This document shows, piece by piece, positions 1 through 4,123 of a stretch of 6,618 nt of DNA (position 1 is its first letter; the number at the start of each line of letters is the position of its first letter). A program made the position numbers and the translations under genes. Below the pieces are notes generated by a model. It worked only from the letters and a program-made list of their open reading frames with translations, was not told where the DNA came from and searched no databases. The stretch covers positions 1 to 6,618 of the forward strand of contig JAISPI010000019.1 in the NCBI GenBank assembly GCA_031275075.1. Reading direction: 5' to 3'. This stretch comes from Burkholderiales bacterium (lineage in GTDB: Bacteria > Pseudomonadota > Gammaproteobacteria > Burkholderiales > Casimicrobiaceae).

Positions 1-119
1 ACGTCTCGATCACGGTGAAGCTGATTTCCCCGATTGCGATGGAAGAAGGCTTGCGCTTTGCGATCCGCGAAGGTGGCCGGACGGTCGGCGCCGGAGTCGT
101 CGCAAAAATTATTGAGTAA
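1..119 (+). CDS. tuf: Elongation factor Tu, C-terminal end (partial)
   Basis: This is the last 38 codons of EF-Tu, cut by the left edge of the window; the reading frame begins at position 3 and ends with TAA at 117-119. The visible residues belong to the C-terminal beta-barrel (domain 3) and include LISPIAMEEGLRFAIREGG followed by RTVGAGVVAKIIE, which matches the near-invariant end of bacterial EF-Tu. EF-Tu is the cytosolic GTPase that delivers aminoacyl-tRNA to the ribosome, and domain 3 contacts tRNA and EF-Ts. The GTPase domain lies outside the window. Betaproteobacteria usually carry two nearly identical tuf genes, one directly before tRNA-Trp and secE, and this position fits that copy. 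A perfect hairpin follows 13 nt after the stop. Confidence 0.97.
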   Translation, partial: VSITVKLISPIAMEEGLRFAIREGGRTVGAGVVAKIIE

Positions 120-132
120 GCAGTAACAAACG

Positions 133-160
133 GCAAAGTCCGGCTCGTGCCGGACTTTGC
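133..160 (+). terminator. Hairpin after tuf, probable terminator without a T-tract
   Basis: A perfect 12-bp inverted repeat, GCAAAGTCCGGC at 133-144 and its complement at 149-160, closes a TCGT tetraloop. It lies 13 nt after the tuf stop, where a terminator is expected. What follows is TTGATCGTCCCG, so there is no run of T. It may work as a weak or partial intrinsic terminator, or as a 3'-end-stabilising structure that lets some transcription continue into tRNA-Trp and secE. The structure is certain; its function is inferred. Confidence 0.7.
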
Positions 161-227
161 TTGATCGTCCCGTTAAGGGTTTTTGAAGCGCGTCTGAAAA
201 GGCGCGCGTGGTGTTTAAAGAGAGCGT

Positions 228-303
228 AGGCCAGTAGCTCAATTGGCAGAGCGGCGGTCTCCAAAACCGCAGGTTGGGGGTTCGATTCCCTCCTGGCCTG
301 CCA
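228..303 (+). tRNA. tRNA-Trp (anticodon CCA)
   Basis: A complete 76-nt cloverleaf. The acceptor arm AGGCCAG (228-234) pairs with CTGGCCT (293-299), followed by discriminator G300 and an encoded CCA at 301-303. The D stem is GCTC/GAGC (237-240 and 249-252). The anticodon stem GCGGT/ACCGC (254-258 and 266-270) holds the loop CTCCAAA, with anticodon CCA at 261-263, reading UGG (Trp). The T arm carries TTCGATT in its loop. G at the discriminator position and the CCA anticodon are the known identity elements for tryptophanyl-tRNA synthetase. It sits between tuf and secE, as in many betaproteobacteria, and is probably processed from a transcript that continues into secE. Confidence 0.98.
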
Positions 304-315
304 AACGCGTCCGGC

Positions 316-320
316 AAGGA
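316..320 (+). promoter_or_regulatory. Ribosome binding site fixing the secE start
   Basis: AAGGA at 316-320 lies 6 nt before ATG 327. This favours ATG 327 over in-frame upstream starts, which would place coding sequence inside the tRNA-Trp gene. Confidence 0.8.
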
Positions 321-326
321 AACGGA

Positions 327-677
327 ATGGCAGACAAGATTAAGATCATCATCGCGCTTGCGTGTGTAGTACTCGGTCTGTGGGGCTACTATCACTACGT
401 CCATATGGCGGTCGGCTGGCGGGCGCTGATGATATTGGGCGGTATCGTGCTGGGTGCTCTCGTGATGTGGTTGTCCACGCCGGGCAAGGAATTTGTCGTT
501 TTTGCGCGGGAAGCCTGGCATGAAGGCGCTCGTGTGGCGTGGCCAGCACGCCAGGAAACCATCAGAATGACGCTGATCGTATTCGCGTTCGTGGTGGTGA
601 TGTCGCTGTTTCTCTTTTTTGTTGACCAGATTATTACTTGGGTCATCAAGCTGTTTATAGGCGGCGAGGGGGCGTGA
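327..677 (+). CDS. secE: Preprotein translocase subunit SecE
   Basis: A 116-residue inner-membrane protein, the small clamp subunit of the SecYEG channel that exports unfolded proteins. Three hydrophobic segments are visible: about residues 5-24 (IIIALACVVLGLWGYY), 32-50 (RALMILGGIVLGALVMWLS) and 82-111. This is the three-helix form known from beta- and gammaproteobacteria; most other bacteria have only the last helix. The conserved amphipathic segment and hinge before the third helix are present as EGARVAWPARQE (residues 66-77). The start at 327 follows AAGGA; the same frame is open further upstream, but only by running into tRNA-Trp. The stop overlaps the nusG start by one base (TGATG at 675-679), so the two are translationally coupled, the usual secE-nusG arrangement. 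Nothing essential appears missing. Confidence 0.96.
   Translation: MADKIKIIIALACVVLGLWGYYHYVHMAVGWRALMILGGIVLGALVMWLSTPGKEFVVFAREAWHEGARVAWPARQETIRMTLIVFAFVVVMSLFLFFVDQIITWVIKLFIGGEGA
666..672 (+). promoter_or_regulatory. Ribosome binding site of nusG inside secE
   Basis: GAGGGGG at 666-672 lies within the last codons of secE, 4 nt before ATG 677. It decides in favour of ATG 677 over an upstream in-frame start at 638, and fits coupled translation of secE and nusG. Confidence 0.7.
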
Positions 678-1213
678 TGGGCGATAAAAAGTGGTACGTC
701 GTACACGCCTATTCCGGCTTTGAGAAAGCGGTGCAACGGGCGCTGACGGAGCGTATCGCCCGCGCCGAATTGCAGGAACAGTTCGGCCAGATTCTGGTGC
801 CGGTCGAAGAGGTGGTGGAAATGCGCGGCGGTCAGAAGGCGATCAGCGAGCGTAAATTTTTCCCGGGCTATGTGCTGGTCGAAATGGAAATGACCGATGA
901 GACATGGCATCTGGTGAAAAGCACGCCGAAGGTGACGGGTTTTGTCGGCGGCACGTCGCATAAGCCGGCGCCGATTCCGGCGAAAGAAGTTGACACCATT
1001 ATGCTTCAGATGCAGGAAGGCGTAGAAAAACCACGGCCAAAAGTGTTATTTGAAGCAGGCGAATTGGTACGGGTCAAGGATGGCCCGTTTGCCGATTTCA
1101 ACGGCACGGTCGAAGACGTTAACTACGAGAAGAGCAAGTTGCGGGTATCGGTCGCTATTTTCGGGCGGGCGACGCCGGTCGATCTGGATTTTTCGCAGGT
1201 CGAAAAAGCGTAA
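677..1213 (+). CDS. nusG: Transcription termination/antitermination factor NusG
   Basis: A 178-residue cytosolic factor that binds RNA polymerase, suppresses pausing, and connects polymerase either to the leading ribosome (through S10) or to Rho. The N-terminal NGN domain spans about residues 5-115 and opens with KKWYVVHAYSGFEKAVQRAL; it also carries the conserved ERKFFPGYVLVEM segment (58-70). The C-terminal KOW domain begins near residue 126, with VRVKDGPFADFNGTVEDV and then IFGRATPVDLDFSQVEKA at the end. The Phe of IFGR (F162) corresponds to E. coli F165, which contacts S10 and Rho. The length is close to the 181 residues of E. coli NusG. A longer in-frame reading from 638 is rejected because it adds residues absent from the family. 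The gene overlaps secE by one base. Confidence 0.97.
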   Translation: MGDKKWYVVHAYSGFEKAVQRALTERIARAELQEQFGQILVPVEEVVEMRGGQKAISERKFFPGYVLVEMEMTDETWHLVKSTPKVTGFVGGTSHKPAPIPAKEVDTIMLQMQEGVEKPRPKVLFEAGELVRVKDGPFADFNGTVEDVNYEKSKLRVSVAIFGRATPVDLDFSQVEKA

Positions 1214-1227
1214 TTGTTGGTTAGGTG

Positions 1228-1254
1228 TTGCCGCCGTTACAGCCCCGGCGGCAA
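1228..1254 (+). promoter_or_regulatory. GC-rich hairpin between nusG and rplK
   Basis: TTGCCGCCG at 1228-1236 pairs perfectly with CGGCGGCAA at 1246-1254, giving a 9-bp stem around a 9-nt loop. No T-tract follows on the plus strand (the next bases are TGGTAAAAAAG), so it is not a standard intrinsic terminator. It lies 14 nt after the nusG stop and just before the probable L1 site. It could stabilise the nusG 3' end, mark a processing point, or be a weak attenuator. Function unknown. Confidence 0.5.
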
Positions 1255-1264
1255 TGGTAAAAAA

Positions 1265-1313
1265 GAGGGTTGCTGATGGGGAGAGTGACAACACTCGCTT
1301 GAACCCGAAGGAG
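1265..1313 (+). promoter_or_regulatory. Probable L1-binding autoregulatory site before rplK
   Basis: The outer stem GGGTT (1267-1271) pairs with AACCC (1302-1306). The inner stem GAGTG (1283-1287) pairs with CACTC (1292-1296) around the loop ACAA. Between them is a strongly asymmetric internal loop with GCTGATGGGGA on the left and GCTTG on the right. Two short helices joined by an asymmetric, purine-rich loop are the form of the L1 target on 23S rRNA and on rplKA mRNA in E. coli, where L1 represses translation of its own operon. The ribosome binding site AAGGAG (1308-1313) begins two bases after the outer stem, so a bound protein would block initiation at ATG 1322. The pairing is seen directly; L1 binding is inferred. 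Confidence 0.6.
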
Positions 1314-1321
1314 TTTGAAAG

Positions 1322-1756
1322 ATGGCAAAAAAAATCATCGGCTATATCAAGCTGCAAGTACCAGCAGGTAAAGCCAATCCCAGCCCACCGATCGGACCGG
1401 CGCTTGGTCAGCGCGGTTTGAACATCATGGAATTCTGCAAAGCGTTCAACGCGCAGACGCAGAAAGTGGAGCCGGGTCTGCCGATTCCCGTGGTGATCAC
1501 GGCTTACGCGGACAAGAGCTTCACGTTCATCATGAAGACGCCGCCGGCGACCGTCCTGATCAAAAAGGCGGCGAAGGTGGATAAAGGCAGTCCGCGGCCG
1601 CATACCGATAAAGTCGGCAAGCTGACGCGGGCGCAGGCGGAAGAAATCGCCAAGGCCAAGCAACCCGACCTCACTGCTGCGGATATGGATGCTGCCGTTC
1701 GCACGATTGCGGGCAGCGCGCGCAGTATGGGCATTACGGTGGAAGGGGTGAAATAA
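1322..1756 (+). CDS. rplK: 50S ribosomal protein L11
   Basis: A 144-residue protein of the L7/L12 stalk base. It binds the GTPase-associated region of 23S rRNA and takes part in factor binding and in the RelA-dependent stringent response. The N-terminal domain (about 1-72) opens with MAKKIIGYIKLQVPAGKANP and contains the proline-rich PPIGPALGQ (22-30), the site linked to thiostrepton action in the family. The C-terminal rRNA-binding domain covers about 75-144, with KKAAKVDKGSPRPHTDKVGK and a C-terminal GSARSMGITVEG. The length matches the usual 141-144. ATG 1322 is preceded by AAGGAG with an 8-nt gap. The next gene, rplA, begins 2 nt after the stop, and the two are expected to be co-translated and jointly repressed by L1. 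Confidence 0.98.
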   Translation: MAKKIIGYIKLQVPAGKANPSPPIGPALGQRGLNIMEFCKAFNAQTQKVEPGLPIPVVITAYADKSFTFIMKTPPATVLIKKAAKVDKGSPRPHTDKVGKLTRAQAEEIAKAKQPDLTAADMDAAVRTIAGSARSMGITVEGVK

Positions 1757-1758
1757 TC

Positions 1759-2493
1759 ATGGCCGAGCAAAAGAAACAAAAGAGCAATTTGAGCAAGCGC
1801 ATGCAAGTCGTGTGCGGCAAAGTCGATCGCAGCAAGAATTATCCGGTCGAAGAAGCCTTGGCGCTGGCCAAAGCGAACGCGGTTGCCAAGTTCGATGAGT
1901 CGATCGACGTGGCGATCAATCTTGGTGTCGACGCGCGTAAGTCCGACCAGAGTGTGCGTGGTTCAGTGGTGTTGCCGTCGGGAACCGGCAAGACGGCGCG
2001 GGTCGCCGTGTTCGCTCAGGGCGAAAAGGCCAAGCAGGCGGAAGAAGCGGGTGCCGACATCGTTGGTTTTGACGATCTGGCGGCGAAAGTCAAAGGTGGT
2101 TTCATGGATTTTGACGTGGTGATCGCGACACCGGACGCCATGAAAGTGGTCGGGCAACTGGGTCAGGTGCTGGGGCCGCGCGGTTTGATGCCGAATCCGA
2201 AAGTGGGAACGGTGTCGGCCGATGTGGTGACGGCGGTCAAGAACGCCAAAGCCGGTCAGGTGCAGTACCGTAACGATAAAGCCGGGATCATTCATTGCAC
2301 AATCGGACGGGCGTCGTTCGAAATTGAAGCATTGAAGGCGAATTTGCTGGCGCTGATTGAGGCGCTGAGCAAGGCGAAGCCGGCGAGTTCGAAAGGCGTG
2401 TACTTGCGCCGGATCAGTGTGTCGAGCACGATGGGCGCCGGTATCCGCGTTGATGCCAGCGCATTACAACAGAAATCGGCAGTTGCCGGTTAA
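1759..2493 (+). CDS. rplA: 50S ribosomal protein L1
   Basis: A 244-residue protein of the mobile L1 stalk, which helps release deacylated tRNA from the E site; in E. coli it also represses translation of the rplK-rplA mRNA. The family signature GQVLGPRGLMPNPKVGTV is at residues 135-152, and NLGVDARKSDQSVRG at 54-68 is also conserved. The C-terminal end has KGVYLRRISVSSTMGAG. The protein is about 10 residues longer than E. coli L1 (234), mainly through a short polar, lysine-rich N-terminal extension (MAEQKKQKSNLSKRM). ATG 1759 lies 2 nt after the rplK stop, with GGAAGGGG at 1741-1748 as the ribosome binding site. An internal start at M15 is possible but would remove the usual SKRM segment. Confidence 0.97.
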   Translation: MAEQKKQKSNLSKRMQVVCGKVDRSKNYPVEEALALAKANAVAKFDESIDVAINLGVDARKSDQSVRGSVVLPSGTGKTARVAVFAQGEKAKQAEEAGADIVGFDDLAAKVKGGFMDFDVVIATPDAMKVVGQLGQVLGPRGLMPNPKVGTVSADVVTAVKNAKAGQVQYRNDKAGIIHCTIGRASFEIEALKANLLALIEALSKAKPASSKGVYLRRISVSSTMGAGIRVDASALQQKSAVAG

Positions 2494-2496
2494 TTG

Positions 2497-2531
2497 AACA
2501 AAGCCTGTTGATCCATTCGGCAGGTTTTGTT
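2497..2531 (+). terminator. Hairpin after rplA with T-rich 3' arm, possible attenuator
   Basis: AACAAAGCCTG at 2497-2507 pairs with CAGGTTTTGTT at 2521-2531, an 11-bp stem with one G·T pair and a 13-nt loop. It begins 3 nt after the rplA stop. The T-rich 3' arm is part of the stem and there is no clean T-run after it, so at most it is a weak terminator. It may separate the rplKA and rplJL units partially or protect the rplA 3' end. Confidence 0.45.
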
Positions 2532-2540
2532 AAAGATTTT

Positions 2541-2692
2541 GAGGGCGTGTGCGGGAAGACCGCACGCAGGCCGTCAAAGACCGCAGGAGTCCTGAGAAGG
2601 GCTTAAAGCGGGAGTAGGCAATCGCCAACTTCCGGTCCTGCGCAGATGGTGCCTTAAAGAACAGGATTTCCTGGGCGTTAGGACACCGTATC
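2541..2692 (+). promoter_or_regulatory. Ribosomal protein L10 leader (L10-L12 autoregulatory RNA)
   Basis: This part of the 302-nt gene-free stretch before rplJ folds into several consecutive helices. Hairpin 2547-2554/2560-2567 has 8 bp with one G·T pair. A three-way junction follows: P1 is CGCAGG 2582-2587 with CCTGCG 2637-2642. It encloses AGTCCT/AGGGCT (2588-2593/2598-2603), capped by a GAGA tetraloop, and GGGAGT-A-GGC paired with GCC-A-ACTTCC (2610-2633). Another hairpin has GGTG 2648-2651 with CACC 2684-2687 and an inner CAGG/CCTG (2662-2673). In E. coli the L10-(L12)4 complex binds such a leader and represses rplJL translation. The location directly upstream of rplJ and the junction shape fit the known L10 leader family. 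Helices are read directly; identity is by position and architecture. Confidence 0.85.
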
Positions 2693-2765
2693 GAGGCGTC
2701 AGCAGTTGGGGCGCTGTGGTAAAGGCGAGCCGCCGTAAGCAAATCCCATCGAGGGTATGGCAAAC

Positions 2766-2800
2766 GGCAAGCTCTATTGATAGAAGAGGTGGACCTTGCT
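2766..2800 (+). promoter_or_regulatory. Hairpin covering the rplJ ribosome binding site and TTG start
   Basis: GGCAAG (2766-2771) can pair with CTTGCT (2795-2800), which includes the TTG start codon at 2796-2798. Just inside, CTCT (2772-2775) can pair with AGAG (2785-2788), which overlaps the ribosome binding site GAGG (2786-2789). In this fold both the binding site and the start are at least partly hidden. It could be the expression switch downstream of the L10 leader. A competing small hairpin TTGCT/AGCAA (2796-2800 and 2809-2813) also touches the start codon. This is a hand-made fold with no energy calculation. Confidence 0.4.
2786..2791 (+). promoter_or_regulatory. Ribosome binding site that decides the TTG start of rplJ
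   Basis: GAGGTG at 2786-2791 is a strong match to the 16S rRNA 3' end. Its GAGG core ends 6 nt before TTG 2796. No in-frame ATG or GTG offers a better placed start, which supports TTG as the true start. Confidence 0.8.
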
Positions 2801-3317
2801 TAATCTCGAGCAAAAACAAGCAGTGGTCGCGGAAGTGTCAGCGCAGGTGGAAAACGCGCAGGCCATCATTCTGGCGGAGAACCGCGGAGTGAGCGTCGGC
2901 GATATGACCAAACTGCGCGCCAAGGCGCGTGAGGCTGGTGTGTACTTCAGAGTGGTGAAGAATACCCTGGTTCGGCGAGCCGTGGCCGATACGCCGTTTG
3001 CAGAGCTGTCCGGGAAGATGAGTGGGCCGTTGACGTATGGGATCAGCACTGATCCGGTTGCGGCGGCCAAGGTGCTGAGTGAGTTTGCCAAAGGCAACGA
3101 TAAATTTGTCGTGGTCGGCGGCGCCATGCCGGGACAAATGATGTCGGCGCAGGAAGTGGCTGCGCTGGCGGCATTGCCGTCGCGCGACGAACTCATCGCC
3201 AAGCTCATGGGCACGATGCAAGCACCGATCGCCAAGTTTGTCCGGACATTGAATGAAGTGCCGGGCAAGTTCGTGCGGACGGTAGCCGCGTTGCGCGATG
3301 CCAAAGAGGCAGCGTAA
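2796..3317 (+). CDS. rplJ: 50S ribosomal protein L10
   Basis: A 173-residue protein that anchors the L7/L12 dimers to the ribosome; together with L12 it also represses its own mRNA in E. coli. The start is TTG, read as Met, giving (M)LNLEQKQAVVAEVSAQVEN, which matches the usual L10 N-terminus (LNLE or LNRE, then AVVAEV). Conserved segments include AENRGVSVGDMTKLRAKARE (28-47), VKNTLVRRAV (54-63), GPLTYGISTDP (77-87) and LPSRDELIAKLMGTMQAPI (127-145). The C-terminal helix (about 150-173), ending ALRDAKEAA, is the L12-binding region. The length is normal (165-175). It lies 302 nt after rplA behind a long structured leader and 67 nt before rplL. A TTG start beneath a strong binding site may hold L10 below L12. 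Confidence 0.96.
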   Translation: MLNLEQKQAVVAEVSAQVENAQAIILAENRGVSVGDMTKLRAKAREAGVYFRVVKNTLVRRAVADTPFAELSGKMSGPLTYGISTDPVAAAKVLSEFAKGNDKFVVVGGAMPGQMMSAQEVAALAALPSRDELIAKLMGTMQAPIAKFVRTLNEVPGKFVRTVAALRDAKEAA

Positions 3318-3373
3318 CCGGCAGGCGTTTTCCCTACCTTTTGCGACTTAAACATTATTCAGATCAACGTTTC

Positions 3374-3378
3374 AGGAG
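3374..3378 (+). promoter_or_regulatory. Ribosome binding site of rplL
   Basis: AGGAG at 3374-3378 lies 6 nt before ATG 3385. This strong site in an A/T-rich surrounding fits the need for several L7/L12 copies per ribosome. The rest of the 67-nt rplJ-rplL gap shows no clear structure. Confidence 0.8.
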
Positions 3379-3384
3379 TTTTAC

Positions 3385-3762
3385 ATGTCTGTTCAAAATG
3401 AAATTCTCGACAAAATTGCTTCCATGTCCGTTCTTGAGCTTTCCGAACTGATCAAGGCGATGGAAGAAAAATTCGGTGTGTCGGCAGCGGCGGCGGTGGC
3501 CGTGGCTGCGCCGGCAGCGGGTGCTGCCGCGGCTGCGGCAGTTGAAGAGCAAACCGAATTTACCGTGGTGCTGGCAGCCGTCGGTGAAAACAAGGTGAAC
3601 GTGATTAAGGCGGTGCGTGAACTTACCGGCCTGGGTCTCAAGGAAGCCAAGGACTTGGTTGACGGCGCGCCGAAACCGGTCAAGGAAGCCATCGCCAAGG
3701 CTGACGCCGAAGCGGCCAAGAAGAAACTGGAAGAAGCAGGCGCCAAAGTCGAAATCAAGTAA
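3385..3762 (+). CDS. rplL: 50S ribosomal protein L7/L12
   Basis: A 125-residue stalk protein, present as several dimers per ribosome, that recruits and activates the translational GTPases EF-Tu, EF-G, IF2 and RF3. Three parts are visible. The N-terminal dimerisation and L10-binding domain is about 1-33, with ILDKIASMSVLELSELIKAM. A flexible Ala/Val/Pro/Gly-rich hinge covers about 34-54. The C-terminal factor-binding domain (55-125) contains KVNVIKAVRELTGLGLKEAK, then DLVDGAPKPVKE and the ending KKKLEEAGAKVEIK. Length and composition are typical. The hinge codons are very GC-rich and repetitive, which reflects the alanine content rather than foreign DNA. The gene ends 361 nt before rpoB, and a strong inverted repeat begins 16 nt after its stop. 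Confidence 0.98.
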   Translation: MSVQNEILDKIASMSVLELSELIKAMEEKFGVSAAAAVAVAAPAAGAAAAAAVEEQTEFTVVLAAVGENKVNVIKAVRELTGLGLKEAKDLVDGAPKPVKEAIAKADAEAAKKKLEEAGAKVEIK

Positions 3763-3778
3763 ACGATTTTGGGCGCGA

Positions 3779-3809
3779 GACAAAGCCGGTGACTGTCACC
3801 GGCTTTGTC
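3779..3809 (+). terminator. Perfect 15-bp inverted repeat after rplL
   Basis: GACAAAGCCGGTGAC (3779-3793) and its exact complement (3795-3809) flank a single T; as RNA, the innermost few pairs must open to form a loop. It begins 16 nt after the rplL stop. The bases that follow are GCCTTCCGGG, so there is no T-tract. It is probably a transcript-end or processing hairpin that lets a share of transcription continue to rpoB. Its CAAAG-CCGG core resembles the hairpin after tuf. Confidence 0.7.
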
Positions 3810-3832
3810 GCCTTCCGGGATTATGGATGTAA

Positions 3833-3860
3833 GGTTTCGTAAAGAGTAAAAAGCGAAACC
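3833..3860 (+). repeat. Inverted repeat in the rplL-rpoB spacer
   Basis: GGTTTCG (3833-3839) pairs perfectly with CGAAACC (3854-3860) around a 14-nt A-rich loop. It is a modest hairpin between the two terminator-like structures. Role unknown. Confidence 0.4.
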
Positions 3861-3869
3861 AGAGGGCGC

Positions 3870-3906
3870 AAAAAAGCGGTTTGTGATGAGGCAGTCTGCT
3901 TTTTTT
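3870..3906 (+). terminator. T-tract terminator-like attenuator before rpoB
   Basis: AAAAAAGC (3870-3877) pairs with GCTTTTTT (3898-3905) in a stem that ends in a seven-T run (3900-3906). Inside, only GG/CT can extend it (G3878·T3897, G3879-C3896), leaving a loop of about 16 nt. The A-run before and T-run after resemble a terminator usable in both directions, but the GC part of the stem is very short, so leaky termination is likely. That fits a spacer where rpoB must still be expressed. Confidence 0.5.
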
Positions 3907-3907
3907 C

Positions 3908-3932
3908 GTCTTCTGAAACGACTGCAGAAGAC
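3908..3932 (+). repeat. Inverted repeat downstream of the T-tract
   Basis: GTCTTCTG (3908-3915) pairs perfectly with CAGAAGAC (3925-3932) around a 9-nt loop, starting two bases after the T-run. It could compete with the preceding terminator-like fold, or it could be part of an RNA processing site. Confidence 0.4.
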
Positions 3933-3943
3933 AGGCCTGGTCG

Positions 3944-3962
3944 GGCGACAGAAGTTGTCGCC
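3944..3962 (+). repeat. Inverted repeat in the rpoB leader
   Basis: GGCGACA (3944-3950) pairs perfectly with TGTCGCC (3956-3962) around the loop GAAGT. It is a compact, GC-rich hairpin, followed 10 nt later by a further GGTTGG/CCAACC hairpin (3973-3978/3985-3990). Confidence 0.45.
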
Positions 3963-4123
3963 GTCCGCCAGCGGTTGGTAGCGGCCAACCACCAAGCCTT
4001 GGCGCGCAAAACGCTTTTCTGAAACACGGCACACGGCGATGTTGTCATGTGCGAGAGGTATTGTGTGCTCAGTCGATAACCGTTGGGCGTTTCCGGTTGG
4101 GGCGTCCATTCATCGGAGAGGTT

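Larger units (their letters stand above)
3763..4123 (+). promoter_or_regulatory. Structured rplL-rpoB spacer (attenuation/processing zone)
   Basis: This 361-nt stretch has no plausible plus-strand gene but contains at least six inverted repeats: 3779-3809, 3833-3860, 3870-3906, 3908-3932, 3944-3962 and 3973-3990. There is also a short CCAAG-C-CTTGG palindrome at 3992-4002 and a looser GAGCACAC-related pairing near 4028-4070. In E. coli the rplL-rpoB gap is about as long and carries a partial terminator plus an RNase III site, so that RNA polymerase subunits are made at a fraction of the L7/L12 level. The layout here suggests the same job, though the sequence does not show which enzyme or factor acts. 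The rpoB ribosome binding site GGAG is at 4115-4118. I found no convincing promoter. Confidence 0.7.

Noticed and set aside
183..227. A possible promoter for tRNA-Trp/secE with a -10 like TTTAAA at 214-219.
   Set aside because: No acceptable -35 lies 15-18 nt upstream (CGTCTG at the 17-nt spacing), and the start would fall almost on the tRNA 5' end. Not supported by sequence alone.
243..326. An in-frame N-terminal extension of SecE starting inside tRNA-Trp.
   Set aside because: It would translate the tRNA gene, the extra residues are not SecE-like, and ATG 327 has a good ribosome binding site.
638..676. An in-frame N-terminal extension of NusG within secE.
   Set aside because: The added 13 residues are absent from the family; ATG 677 overlaps the secE stop and has GAGGGGG upstream.
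395..961. A 188-codon minus-strand open frame opposite secE and nusG.
   Set aside because: It lies opposite two certain genes and shows no domain or plausible ribosome binding site support; it is a shadow frame.
2508..2536. A possible rplJ promoter, TTGATC with TAAAGA at 17-nt spacing.
   Set aside because: The -10 matches only three of six consensus bases and the element lies inside the hairpin after rplA; too weak to list as a promoter.
3484..3546. A repetitive GC-rich stretch that looks like a low-complexity repeat.
   Set aside because: It encodes the Ala-rich hinge of L7/L12, a normal feature of the family.
3393..4109. A 238-codon minus-strand open frame antisense to rplL and the spacer.
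   Set aside because: It contains long Ala/Ser runs that mirror the L7/L12 hinge codons, and no known domain is visible.
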